This document shows positions 32,601 to 40,381 of a DNA stretch of 64,000 nt, piece by piece. The notes below the pieces were generated by a model. The model made no database searches, was not told the DNA's origin, and saw nothing but the letters and a program-made list of their open reading frames with translations. Each line of letters opens with the position of its first letter. The first letter of the stretch is position 1. Origin of the DNA: SKLM01 sp964575455 (GTDB lineage: Bacteria > Chloroflexota > Anaerolineae > B4-G1); the NCBI GenBank assembly GCA_964575455.1, contig CAZNRX010000005.1:45241-109240 (forward strand), read 5' to 3'. A program made the translations under genes and the position numbers.

Positions 32601-32830
32601 TGGACGTATGGGCCTATGATGAGGGGGCAGGCACGACCTATCACACCGTCACGCTCGATGGCGGAGACGATCTCTTCCCGGAAGGCACCTATCACTTCTA
32701 TAACATCCCGCCGGGGACCTACACGATCTACTCGGAATGCTGGGAGGCCGGGCTTCTGTTCTGGGATATGAAGGAGGCTACCGTGGATGCCGACGGTGAG
32801 CAGCAGGTGAATCTGAACCTAGCATGGTAA
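26609..32830 (+). CDS. Giant TadE-type pseudopilin with Ig-like, CARDB and five Calx-beta domains (2073 aa)
   Basis: The N-terminus (KKRKGQSMVEFALILPILL) is a TadE class III signal plus transmembrane helix. Normal TadE is about 150-200 residues. Here the pilin-like part (to about 230) continues through a Pro/Glu/Thr linker into a bacterial Ig-like domain (about 262-365). Next come a CARDB-like domain (472-590), a lectin-like/DUF1349-like beta-sandwich (858-1055) and five Calx-beta domains starting at about 1060, 1172, 1440, 1693 and 1807. It ends with a carboxypeptidase-regulatory-like beta domain. Calx-beta repeats bind calcium. It is probably a very large adhesive minor pilin. GGGGGTGAG precedes the ATG. 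Confidence 0.88.
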   Translation: MLGKKRKGQSMVEFALILPILLMIVLGIAETALVIQGYLTVQHAAREAARFATTYQPNQGACFDLDGDNKLEDGMFQSDDDDLAPWPYCPKYRAADLEETDEDYYRRRVALIRRRGREAAAGLRIDDTASSDEPGFFHVRVRGYPKAEEGYCEDPDIGYEPWDPSDDQPGCLGHPGLEGVPVEIYIQHNVKILDPLYSQIISRVRVDAEAEMENEGQQVGVEGDFSLDTDPDPPDVTEPTVPPTDEPSPEPTDEPADVSIELSPANATNVLPYTPTHQFVATVTDADSQPIQGAPIGFSIGEDDVGGFNTSGTQKYAEGVTDAQGEISVEVYGHESGSATIRAWVDNDGDDTWDGGPSEPSDTSNKTWTTDAEPYIVVSDYDVFAEDVVQVDVLDHLPDTSYQLLWCVVSGEPTSKAQSITTDGAGGASLDTFEIPEGSDGQYRLETHNAGGDCGADDLVATSTEIHVEVARPDLSISILEPSPPCPETDFTVSVVVENHTAGTPDDNETFDVDLYVDPGSPEGGILPKQWIDDIDSYESITLTFVAWVGSFGTHVIQGQVDASEVVEEEPDWGNWGSVSFSTASEEQCGDGDDLPPWGPGLCQPPGSRECESLLEYGGFEGNVDNVFAHWHITDGRRPSFKPYEGSSSMRLHASLGSYHPQCPSLHPELYQTVTIPDLTGGCPGTDTMRTTLVVRGQRMVGDSEFACSVPGSVDADDELHVQLSGAPGEPHHRITRGAPLVADLFSGSYAGLLAPFVAEDSPSACDVGTLDFAPVAGASALPVQSWSPSRGALPSREANQADGVRKQGAEGSRRGLLSLVRSSSEPSVNPVAGTSVALERDEEGADPSVSMQLGLCPIDDDFNDGVFDGQWNTTGIGDGGGSVDESGGLLTIDAHGSSTWNDSDDFYYVHQSYSGQEFDARLRITYGPDSDYWAKLGLMVRNSTAANSRYVMLSYAQYQEVLQFAYRPSDGDDAARLSGTENDVPASYPVWARIVRSGDTFDYYYSESANPGPGDWTYKGSVDVSMDDTVQVGIAHASYSSSSDDGAVDEISVCRPLSVDFTSATYSVGEEDGSVEIPVVLDEAVDETVTVDYATSPGTATPGEDYVETSGTLTFDPNDTEESFSVQILSDSIAEGDDTVMLTLSDFSGAEIGPNSPAVLTIVDDEGVPEVDFSSSSYSVDEDAGAATIMATLSVEAEYPVWAEYTLYGGTATAGTDYAESGGGLLFAVGETVKTFEVPIIDDAVVEGDETVDLSLSSRDAWLEDFDLSDGTTSDIGSTAWSVDTSECGPGAVFEIRSGAFMASDTDGTATTDGGKEGVWMSEVIDIADAGAVDVAVDIWSEGTADPSDNVAVYYKLDGGNEVLIAQKHDDFSLETVSATGLSGNTVQVIVRADLNYDDESYHWDNVTISAGGGSVTVGPNSPATLTIHDDDVPVTVDFSSSTYTVTEDVGLATITATLSDVADWAVVAQYASSDETATAGEDYAAVEGTITFDPGEISQTFTVPITDDLMLEDNEILNLTLQSSSVDWVEDFSLSDGTQSDDGETAWTSQYGGSGIFEVQSNAFMAMDTDGEGVWESEAIDIAEGGSIDVSVDISRKGDADSDDYIRVYYKLDGGAEVPIAEMTGNFGAQTVTASDLSGSTLQVVVRANLDHDDESYHWDNVTVTNGSGPASVGPNSPADLIIVDNDEEPTVSFSSDNYSVAEGDGPAVITATLSAVSGITTTVEYGMEDGTATAGEDYTSTVGTLVFAPGTITQTFEVPIIDDDQFFEGDETVALSLDNPVGAILDPEGKSSTLTIVEDDLPAVDFTAPEHSVDEGVGQAVITVVLNIAFTETVSVNYETVDGSATAPEDYTAVSGTLTFDPGYQTLTFTVPISDDTTYEDDETIDLVLSDPTDALVGPNSPAQLIILDNEPVASFTWEPFSVDFTDDVNVTALKGQQVDVRFYGTHDEDEHGTWFYLDNVECEVCTEWPVPEHQSGMGTIYGTVEVEGSTRGGVDVWAYDEGAGTTYHTVTLDGGDDLFPEGTYHFYNIPPGTYTIYSECWEAGLLFWDMKEATVDADGEQQVNLNLAW

Positions 32831-32841
32831 CGGGAGCGACC

Positions 32842-35127
32842 ATGGCAATCAAGTGGATGAGGCGCCAGGGGGGCGTCGCGGCAGCCCTGGTCATTGTGAC
32901 GATGGTTTTGACGGCAGGGCTGGTGACGGTGGCTGCGCCCCTGCTGAGTTTCTCACATGCGAACGTCTCGGACTCCCAGGATCTCTCGCGGTATCCGGAC
33001 GTCGCGGCCAGTGCCGACGGGTATTGGGGCGTGGTGGGCTGGGTGGAGGGGCTGAGTGGCGACGAGGTCCGCCTCGGCGGCAACTGGGGCGACGCTTTCA
33101 CCGCCTTCTCCGGCGGTGCCAGCGAACGCATTCAGCGCGTCGCCATCGACGTCACGGCGGCTGGTGAGGCTCGCGTCGCTTACGTTGTCCTCCATGACGG
33201 TCTCTCGGACGTTCGGTACGGGACGTGTGATCTTTCCAGTACAACCTGCGAGGACGGCCCAAGCGTATCGACGGCGAGCGGAGATCGGATCAGGTCCGTG
33301 GATCTGGCGTTGGATGGGGGCGAGACCCCGCACGTGGTGTGGGATACGGCGGCCGATGACGTCTGGTACAGCGCCTACGACGGCGGCGGTTGGAGCGCGC
33401 CCTCGCAGCTGGATTCGCAGAGCATGGACAGCGAGGATCCCGCCGTCGCCTGCGACGGGGAGGACGTGCACGTGGTCTGGGAGGACACGACAAGCGAGGA
33501 GATCCGCTACCGACAGCGCTCCTCCGGGGTGTGGGACGCCACGCGCAAGGCGATTCACAAGAAGACAACCAAGGGGCCACCAGGCGACCCGGACGTGGCG
33601 GTCGGCGCCGGGCGGGTGTTCGCCACCTGGCAGTGGTGCATCGATGCATCCTGCGATGAGTACAACCTCGTCTACAGCCGCTCCAATGACGACGGGGCGA
33701 GCTGGTATCCACTTGCCGAGGTTGGGACGGACGGGGTCGTGCCGTCGAGTTTCTTGCCCTATGCCTCGACCTACACGGATCATCGATCGGGGCTGCGACC
33801 GGCGATCGCCCTCAACGACGACGGCTGGCCGGCCGTCGTCTGGCACGCACAGGACGGGGCGCCCTACGCTGTTCACTACGCTTATGCCCAGTCGGGGAAC
33901 GACACCAATCGGGTGTACTGGGATGGATCCACGCCGGCCGTATTGAACTCCAGTGCGGCGTTCGCCACCGTCGACGTGGAGGGGGTGGCCTCCGGTGGCG
34001 AGCCGTTCATGCACGTCGCCTACATGGACACCCTGGACGTCTACTACGCCTCCAACGGCGAGAGACCGGCACCCCCTGGAACGGTTGTCGTTGATTTCAG
34101 CACGGGTGCGTATGGCGTGGGTGAGGCGGCAGGATCGGCGACCATCACCGTCACCTTGAGCAAGGCGTCGGACGACACGGTCACGGTGGACTGGGCCACG
34201 TCGGACGGCACTGCCACGGCGGGGGAGGACTACGTTGCTGACAGCGACATCCTGACCTTCGACCCAGGTGATACAGAGGAGATGTTCAGCGTCGACGTCA
34301 CGTCCGACGAGGAATCGGAGGGGAACGAGACGGTCATCCTGACCCTCTCCAACGCCGAAGGCGCCACGATAGGTCCCATCAGCCCGGCCACGCTCACCAT
34401 TGAGGACGATGATGGGCCTCCGCCCACGGTCGATTTCAGCGAGGGGGCGTACGGCGTGAGCGAGGGAGCGGGAACGGCCACCATCACCGTCATCTTGAGC
34501 AGGGAGCCTGATGCCCCGGTCACGGTGGACTGGGCCACGTCGGACGGCACGGCCACGGCGGGCGAGGATTACGTTGCTGCCAGCGACACCCTGACTTTCG
34601 ATGTGGGTGAGACGGAGGGGACGTTCAGCGTCGACATCACGCCCGACGAGGAGACGGAGGAGGACGAGACGATTGTCCTGACGCTATCCGAGGCCAGCGG
34701 CGCCACGATCGGTCCCATCAGCCCGGCCACGCTCGTCATTGAGGACGATGATGAGCTTACGCCCACGGTCGATTTCAGCCAGGAGGCGTACAGCGTGAGC
34801 GAGTCGGCGGGGACGGCGGTCATCACCGTCACGCTGAATAGAGAGCTTGATCACGCCGTCATCGTGGACTGCTCCACGTCGGAGGGCACGGCCACGGCGG
34901 GAGAGGACTACGTCGATGCCATCGACACGCTGATCTTCGAGGTGGGCGATACGGAGAGGACCTTCCCCGTCTATATCACGTCTGACGAGGAGACGGAGGG
35001 CGATGAGACGGTGATCCTCACGCTGTCCGACGTCAGCGGCGCGAGTATAGGTCCCAACAGTCCAGCTACGCTCACGATTGAGGACGATTTCCTCAATTTC
35101 CTGCCTCTGGTCATTCGCCGTTCGTGA
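32842..35127 (+). CDS. Secreted beta-propeller-like protein with three Calx-beta domains
   Basis: About 761 residues. A signal anchor (VTMVLTAGLVTVAAPLLSF) is followed by a repetitive SRYPDVAASADG / DPAVACDGEDVHVVWED / DPDVAVGAGRVFATW pattern (about residues 45-400), which looks like a BNR/sialidase-type propeller without visible catalytic residues. Three Calx-beta repeats follow (about 410-750), each opening VDFS...YGVxEGAGxATITVxL. The C-terminus FLPLVIRRS resembles a tail seen on many secreted Chloroflexota proteins. The ATG at 32842 has GGGAG upstream; an ATG at 32824 overlaps the previous stop. It is probably an exported partner of the pilus. Confidence 0.82.
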   Translation: MAIKWMRRQGGVAAALVIVTMVLTAGLVTVAAPLLSFSHANVSDSQDLSRYPDVAASADGYWGVVGWVEGLSGDEVRLGGNWGDAFTAFSGGASERIQRVAIDVTAAGEARVAYVVLHDGLSDVRYGTCDLSSTTCEDGPSVSTASGDRIRSVDLALDGGETPHVVWDTAADDVWYSAYDGGGWSAPSQLDSQSMDSEDPAVACDGEDVHVVWEDTTSEEIRYRQRSSGVWDATRKAIHKKTTKGPPGDPDVAVGAGRVFATWQWCIDASCDEYNLVYSRSNDDGASWYPLAEVGTDGVVPSSFLPYASTYTDHRSGLRPAIALNDDGWPAVVWHAQDGAPYAVHYAYAQSGNDTNRVYWDGSTPAVLNSSAAFATVDVEGVASGGEPFMHVAYMDTLDVYYASNGERPAPPGTVVVDFSTGAYGVGEAAGSATITVTLSKASDDTVTVDWATSDGTATAGEDYVADSDILTFDPGDTEEMFSVDVTSDEESEGNETVILTLSNAEGATIGPISPATLTIEDDDGPPPTVDFSEGAYGVSEGAGTATITVILSREPDAPVTVDWATSDGTATAGEDYVAASDTLTFDVGETEGTFSVDITPDEETEEDETIVLTLSEASGATIGPISPATLVIEDDDELTPTVDFSQEAYSVSESAGTAVITVTLNRELDHAVIVDCSTSEGTATAGEDYVDAIDTLIFEVGDTERTFPVYITSDEETEGDETVILTLSDVSGASIGPNSPATLTIEDDFLNFLPLVIRRS
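34088..35090 (+). repeat. Three tandem Calx-beta-coding repeats (about 335 bp each)
   Basis: Three consecutive units start near 34088, 34430 and 34763. Each encodes VDFS, TATAGEDYV, a Glu/Asp-rich ETVILTLS stretch and ISPATL or NSPATL. DNA similarity is visibly high (for example the ACGTCGGACGGCACGGCCACGG region), consistent with recent duplication. Confidence 0.75.
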
Positions 35128-35182
35128 GGCTTGCCGGTGACACACGACAAGCGGGATATGAGGGAGTTTGAGTCGATAGAGC

Positions 35183-35815
35183 ATGGGTGATAGATCGGTA
35201 CTGCGTTGGCTGGTGCTCTCGGGGCTGGGCCTGTTGCTGATCCTGATGGCCGTGGCAGGGGGGCTGGCCTTCGGCCGCGGATGGCTGCCCAGCTTGGCCG
35301 GGGAGCCCGAGCCAACGCTGGTGCCAGGCCCCGATATCGTTGGCCCCACGGCTCAACAGGCGTTTGCATCGGCTTCCGAGCTGGCCGAGGCGTGGCAGGG
35401 GGATGCCCGCCTGGCCGCCCTACGCGCTCATTGGCCGGAGGCGGGAGAGGAGCATCAGGAGGAGATCGAATGGGCCTTTCAGTTCTTCTCCCCCTCCACA
35501 CAGCGTCTTGCGCTCTTTGCGGTGGACGACGGGGAGGTCCGCCGCATTCGCGAGAGGCTGAGCCCCTACGTCGTGGGCACCATCTCTGCCGAGCAGTGGC
35601 GCGTGGACAGCGACGAGGCAGTGCGCGCGTGGTGGTATCGGGGAGGGGATTACCTGGTGGCTCGACGTCCGGACACCGAGATCACGCTGCGGCTGGGCCT
35701 GCGCGAGGGCGAATCCCCTCGACCGATGTGGGTCATCACCGGTTCACTTCCGGGTCATAAGGACGCACTGGTCATCGAGGTGGACGCCGTCGATGGCACC
35801 GTGGTGGAGGACTGA
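35183..35815 (+). CDS. Single-pass membrane protein of unknown function in the Tad locus
   Basis: A 210-residue protein with one N-terminal membrane helix (LVLSGLGLLLILMAVAGGL), a Pro-rich linker and an exported 155-residue domain. I see no family signature. The C-terminal ALVIEVDAVDGTVVED is like a PepSY-type strand end. The ribosome-binding site is weak. Its TGA overlaps the following TadE ATG (TGATG), so the two are translationally coupled and it likely acts in pilus assembly. Confidence 0.7.
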   Translation: MGDRSVLRWLVLSGLGLLLILMAVAGGLAFGRGWLPSLAGEPEPTLVPGPDIVGPTAQQAFASASELAEAWQGDARLAALRAHWPEAGEEHQEEIEWAFQFFSPSTQRLALFAVDDGEVRRIRERLSPYVVGTISAEQWRVDSDEAVRAWWYRGGDYLVARRPDTEITLRLGLREGESPRPMWVITGSLPGHKDALVIEVDAVDGTVVED

Positions 35816-36513
35816 TGATGGTAGCTCGAACGGGTGGAGAACACGGGCGGAGACCGCCCATGGGCCGAGAGGGTATGAGACGGGGCCAGAGCCTGGTGGA
35901 GATGACGGTCATCTTGCCCGTTCTTCTCATCCTCATGATCGGCGTCGCGGAGATGGGGTTTGGGCTGCGTAACTACCTTGCCGTCGTCAATGCCAACCGC
36001 GAAGGGGCCCGCTATGCGGCCAAAGGTCAGAAGCACGAGGAGTATGGGAAGGTCTTTGAGCGCATAAAGAGCGCCACAGGTGCTATTGGCGACCTTGATG
36101 GGGACGGTGAACAGGAGACGTTTCTGCGCACGACGGAGGTGGAGCCGAATACGGGGATCATCATCACCGATCTGAGGCTCAGCAGCGAGGGGCAGATCGT
36201 CTCATCGGCTGTCGTGACGTACACGGGCAAGATCCCGGACGGCGCGGGGGGGGTGCGCGATATCGGGCCGGATGACAGCAGGGTCTCGCCAGCCGGCATC
36301 GTGGCCCAGCATGGACAGAAGACGTTGCACATCGGGCAGACGCGCGAGGCCGAGCTGGGCGTGGGCATGGCTCTGGATAACCGCATCTACGTGGTGGAGG
36401 TCTTCTTTGCCCACCAGCCCCTGATGATCAGTTCACTCGTCCCGCTCCCCGAGCCCTGGCCGATGTACGCGCGGACGGTGATGCGGGTGACCACGGCCAA
36501 GTCAGGATCGTGA
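35815..36513 (+). CDS. TadE-like pseudopilin
   Basis: A 232-residue TadE-family minor pilin. After a basic leader comes RRGQSLVEMTVILPVLLILM, the class III signal and helix, then VVNANREGARYAAKG, the region following the helix in TadE/TadG. The rest is a beta-rich extracellular domain. The ATG at 35815 overlaps the previous stop; an ATG nearer RRGQSLVE is possible. Its length is ordinary for TadE, in contrast to the giant copy at 26609. Confidence 0.88.
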   Translation: MMVARTGGEHGRRPPMGREGMRRGQSLVEMTVILPVLLILMIGVAEMGFGLRNYLAVVNANREGARYAAKGQKHEEYGKVFERIKSATGAIGDLDGDGEQETFLRTTEVEPNTGIIITDLRLSSEGQIVSSAVVTYTGKIPDGAGGVRDIGPDDSRVSPAGIVAQHGQKTLHIGQTREAELGVGMALDNRIYVVEVFFAHQPLMISSLVPLPEPWPMYARTVMRVTTAKSGS

Positions 36514-36622
36514 GCGTAGGGGGGCGAGCGCTGGCGTGGGATGGTCGATGTGGACTCGTTCGGAGGTCCGTTGACGGGAGAAGGGCTGAAGTCCTTGCTA
36601 CGTTAGATAGGGAAGAGTTGAT

Positions 36623-39034
36623 ATGATCGAGAAGACTATCGCCTGGTGGCAGAGGCAACGAGGGTCTGGTTTCCCCTGCTTCCGTCCAAAGCTGGAGGCG
36701 CTACAGGAGGAGCAGGGTCAGAGCCTGGTGCTGATCGTCCTGGCCTTGATCGGTCTCCTGGGCTTCGTGGGCCTGGGCATTGATCTGGGGCTGGTGTACG
36801 TCGAGCGCGTAGAGACAGGACGGGCGGCCGACGCCTCCGCCCTGGCGGCGGTGGCTGAGCTTCCGAGCGAGCAGGCGGCCCGTGAGTGTGCGCTGGTCTA
36901 TCTGCAGGACAACGGGTATGATTTCCAGGCCGCGGAGGCGCAGGTGGCGTACGACACCTATCAGGATGGCAGCTACACCGCCGACCCGGGGGGGAAGACG
37001 ACCATCTGGATCGACACCGACTACTCCGAGGACCTGGAGATAGGTCTGCCGGCCTATCGCGTACGGGTGAGGGTGCGCCAGTACGTTCCGACCAACTTCA
37101 TGCAGTTCCTCGGCTTCGGTGAGATCCCTGTGGAGGCTGTTGCTGAGGCGGAGAAGGTCCAGCATCAGGACGTGGTTATCGTCTTCGATCGCTCTGGCTC
37201 GATGGAGTTCGACACGCTCTGCTATGGCTGCTGGGAGGCATCCAGTGACGAGGAGGTGCAGTATCCGGACGGCAACATCTATCCGCTGCCGTGGTCCTTG
37301 CGGGAGCCCTTAGAGGGAGGCAACAAGGAGCCGCCGCCCGACCACTGCGCGGGGTGGGTGCCCAATGATGCCTACAACCCGGAGAACGGTGGACATTATG
37401 ACTGTGGCGCCTATAGCCCCAGCACCGTGCTCGGTGGGGGGTGGCACGAGAACGACTGCAACTACTGCGATGACAGTGACGGCGATGGATGCGATGGAGA
37501 TGATGACCGCTACATCGTCATCGAGGCGGAGGAATACTCGGCGTTGCATCAGGAGCCCTATGACCCCGATGCGTACGTGCGCTACATGACCTATTGGGTC
37601 ATGCAGCGCAATGACTACAACTACGACCCCAGCGTCAACAGGCCCGTAGGGGCGATAGGACGGGACAACCGTGGCGCCTACCTGTCTCACCACCCCTATG
37701 CCAGCTATCAGAACACCACGGGCTTCGGCGTGCCGTGCGTGGAGGGTGACGTTGAGGACGGCGTCTGTCGGAAGGGCCTGCCAACAGGGCAGCACTGGGA
37801 TGCCCCGCGCGCCGACTACGATTTCTACGTCCCCAAGACGGGTGATTACTACATCTGGATTCGCGGGCAGGGGGGGCACTGGGGCGGAAACGAGCATATC
37901 TTCTGGAGCATGGACGGGGATTTGACACACGTAGATAGGGTGGGGGGGTTTCCGAGGGGACCCTACTACGACGGTGCCCAGGACAACCGCTGGGAATGGA
38001 AGCGTCTCGATGTGGTGACTGGGCTGTCCGAGGGAACGGCGCATACGCTACACCTATGGGCCGGGGGTGCCGGCTTCGACGTCGACCGCATCATCATCAC
38101 CACGGATGACGAGGACAATAACTACTACTTGCCGCTCAAGGGTGCCACCGCAAACAATGGCCGCACCGATATGGCCTGCCACCCCTGCGACGAGCGCTTC
38201 GCCGGACGGCCTGGAGGCCACGAATGGTCGGACGACGACCCGGATGAACCCTACTGGCGCCCCGATTGCTCGCTGGACAAGACTAACCGAGATAACGCCC
38301 CGATCTTCGACGGCGAGCGGCCGATCCGCGTGGCCCAGTTCTCGGCGCGTGAGTACTTCATTATCCCCTATCTGGATCCTGCCTTTGACCAGATTGGCGT
38401 GGTGAGCTACAGCAGCTATGCGAGCATTGACAGCGAGCTGGAGTGCCTGCGGCGCCGGGGGCCAGAGACGCTGGATGATCCCGCCTGTGACCGGTACTGG
38501 AGGAACCCCGGGCACGAACCACCCCGAGATTCTGCATGCGGCTGTTTCCCAGGTGTGATCACCGACACGGTCCTTTACGAGATGGACCAGATGACGGCCA
38601 ACGGCTCTACGAACATCGCCGACGGGATTCGGCGGGGCATCAGCGTGTTGAAGACCGTGTCCGACGGTTTCGGTCAGCATTATGGGAGGCCGGGCGCCGA
38701 GCCGTTGATGATCCTGATGACCGACGGGGAAGCGAACAAGGTACCCAGTGGTGACCCTGATGGCTGCCACGAGGATGACCTCTGGCCGCACAACACCAAC
38801 GATCCCAGCATCGACGACGCCAAGGACTGTGTGGTCTACTACGCTCTGGAGGCTCGTAAATGGAATATCCGGATCGACACCCTGACGCTGGGCGGGGCGG
38901 ATCAGGAGCTGATGCAGTACGTGTCGGATCTCACCGGTGGAACGAAGCGGCATACGAACGAAGCCAATGAGGAGACGATGAAGGATCTGTTTGAGAAGAT
39001 AGCAGAGGAGAGGCTCATCCGCCTGATCAAGTAG
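36623..39034 (+). CDS. TadG-type VWA protein with a carbohydrate-binding-like insertion
   Basis: An 803-residue protein. The N-terminus (EEQGQSLVLIVLALIGLLGF, VETGRAADASALAAVAEL) is TadG/DUF2134. A von Willebrand A domain begins near residue 183 with MIDAS motif DRSGSM, but its remainder (TNIADGIRRGI near 663, LMTDGEAN near 700) comes only some 460 residues later. Between them sits a Cys/Asp-rich stretch and a CBM6/35-like beta-sandwich (about 298-495: YIVIEAEEYSAL, TGDYYIWIRGQGG, FDVDRIIITTDD). It is probably a surface adhesin at the pilus base or tip. GGAAGAG precedes the ATG. Confidence 0.85.
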   Translation: MIEKTIAWWQRQRGSGFPCFRPKLEALQEEQGQSLVLIVLALIGLLGFVGLGIDLGLVYVERVETGRAADASALAAVAELPSEQAARECALVYLQDNGYDFQAAEAQVAYDTYQDGSYTADPGGKTTIWIDTDYSEDLEIGLPAYRVRVRVRQYVPTNFMQFLGFGEIPVEAVAEAEKVQHQDVVIVFDRSGSMEFDTLCYGCWEASSDEEVQYPDGNIYPLPWSLREPLEGGNKEPPPDHCAGWVPNDAYNPENGGHYDCGAYSPSTVLGGGWHENDCNYCDDSDGDGCDGDDDRYIVIEAEEYSALHQEPYDPDAYVRYMTYWVMQRNDYNYDPSVNRPVGAIGRDNRGAYLSHHPYASYQNTTGFGVPCVEGDVEDGVCRKGLPTGQHWDAPRADYDFYVPKTGDYYIWIRGQGGHWGGNEHIFWSMDGDLTHVDRVGGFPRGPYYDGAQDNRWEWKRLDVVTGLSEGTAHTLHLWAGGAGFDVDRIIITTDDEDNNYYLPLKGATANNGRTDMACHPCDERFAGRPGGHEWSDDDPDEPYWRPDCSLDKTNRDNAPIFDGERPIRVAQFSAREYFIIPYLDPAFDQIGVVSYSSYASIDSELECLRRRGPETLDDPACDRYWRNPGHEPPRDSACGCFPGVITDTVLYEMDQMTANGSTNIADGIRRGISVLKTVSDGFGQHYGRPGAEPLMILMTDGEANKVPSGDPDGCHEDDLWPHNTNDPSIDDAKDCVVYYALEARKWNIRIDTLTLGGADQELMQYVSDLTGGTKRHTNEANEETMKDLFEKIAEERLIRLIK

Positions 39035-39099
39035 ATGTATCGAGCCGAGTTGTGGGCGTCTCGGCAGCCTTGCGGAGGTTCGGCCTTTGTAGCGGGTGC

Positions 39100-39127
39100 T
39101 TGACATTCTTCTTCTAGACGGTATGAT
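39100..39127 (+). promoter_or_regulatory. Promoter of the cpaB-tadC assembly genes
   Basis: TTGACA (39100-39105), a 16-base spacer and TATGAT (39122-39127), about 70 bases before cpaB. It separates the machinery genes from the surface-protein genes. Confidence 0.75.
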
Positions 39128-39202
39128 ACCTGGGGGTAAAGGGCGCTTCAGGCATAACCAAACCCAATCCAACAGACCACTGTACTTAAGGAGGCACACA
39201 TC

Positions 39203-40309
39203 ATGCGCAGCGGCCGAATACTGCTAATTGTTGGCGTTATCCTACTGATTGCGGTCGTGGTGGCGGGGTTCTTTCTGTGGCGACGGACGCAGCAAGCACC
39301 GGCTGCCCCGCCCTCCTTGGGGGAAGCTGACGAGAGTAGCGCGAAGCCGTATGTCCCGCCGGATGTGAGGGACATCATCGTTGCCGCGCAGGACATTCCT
39401 CGGGGCACGCTCATCACGCCGAGAAGCGGTGCTGTGGTGACGGCGACCTGGCCGCAGGATTCTGCGGCGGTGGAGCTTGCCATCAAGAAGGCAAGTGAGG
39501 CGTACGGACGCATTGCCCGCGTGGATATCGTGCGGGGCTCTCCGATCCTGGAGAAGATGCTCGCTGCCGGGCCCGAGGAGCTGGGGGCGACGGGATCGGA
39601 TGCTGCGCTGCGAATCCCTTCGGGACGGGTGGCCTACGCCTTGCCGGTGGCTCGATACTCCGCTGTGGCCTGGGCTCTCCAGCCCGGCGACCGCGTGGAC
39701 GTGATCATCTCGCTGTTGGTGGTCGACCTGGACGAGGAGTTTCAGACCCTTCTCCCCAACGATTCGACCTGTGTTTCGCCTACAGAGGGAGAAGGGTGCC
39801 AGGGAGGGGCTGTCGGCAGGCTGGAGACGCTGCCTAACGGCTGGGTCGTCAAGGTGGTCCCGAGCGGGGAGCAGCGACCGCGCCTGGTGACCAATCTTAC
39901 CGTCCAGGACGCCAAGGTGCTCCGTGTTGGCGATTGGGAGGAACAGGAGAGAACCCCTGATCCCGCCGCGGAGGAGCAGCCGGCGGAGGGAGAGGAGGCG
40001 ACTCCGGTTCCGACGCCCAAGGTGAGGCCATTGACGCTGGCTGTGACGCCCCAGGATGCAGTGACGCTCAAGTATGCTCAGGAGATCGGTGCGAATATTG
40101 ACCTGGTGCTGCGCTCGGTAGGCGACGCAAACGAGACATTTGAGACCGAGTCGGTGACTCTTGAGTACTTATTTGAGCACTTCAACATCGAACAGCCACC
40201 GAAGCTGCCCTACGGCATCACGCCTCCCTTGGAGGCGTTGGAGCCCGGGAGCACAGAGATCGTGGAGGAGGATACCGGTGGGGCTGCCGGTGGAGAACCC
40301 CGCGAGTGA
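39203..40309 (+). CDS. cpaB: CpaB/RcpC-type Flp pilus assembly protein
   Basis: A 368-residue protein with one N-terminal membrane helix (LLIVGVILLIAVVVAGFFL). An SAF domain follows (about 55-130: DIIVAAQDIPRGTLIT, RVDIVRGSPILEKML), then the RcpC region with YALPVARYSAVAWALQPGDRVDVI. A Pro/Glu-rich linker at about 250-275 and PLTLAVTPQDAVTLKYAQE come next. In Gram-negative Tad systems this protein is periplasmic and works with the secretin; here it would be extracytoplasmic without one. AAGGAGG lies before the ATG. Confidence 0.9.
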   Translation: MRSGRILLIVGVILLIAVVVAGFFLWRRTQQAPAAPPSLGEADESSAKPYVPPDVRDIIVAAQDIPRGTLITPRSGAVVTATWPQDSAAVELAIKKASEAYGRIARVDIVRGSPILEKMLAAGPEELGATGSDAALRIPSGRVAYALPVARYSAVAWALQPGDRVDVIISLLVVDLDEEFQTLLPNDSTCVSPTEGEGCQGGAVGRLETLPNGWVVKVVPSGEQRPRLVTNLTVQDAKVLRVGDWEEQERTPDPAAEEQPAEGEEATPVPTPKVRPLTLAVTPQDAVTLKYAQEIGANIDLVLRSVGDANETFETESVTLEYLFEHFNIEQPPKLPYGITPPLEALEPGSTEIVEEDTGGAAGGEPRE

Positions 40310-40381
40310 TCGTGGCGACGGCAGGAGTGAGGTGAGATATGCCTGCTTTCGTCCGCTTTCGTGTACAGAGGGCTTGGTGGA

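Noticed and set aside
34088..35090. CRISPR-like or satellite array
   Set aside because: The periodicity is about 335 bp and comes from tandem Calx-beta coding units, not short repeats with spacers.
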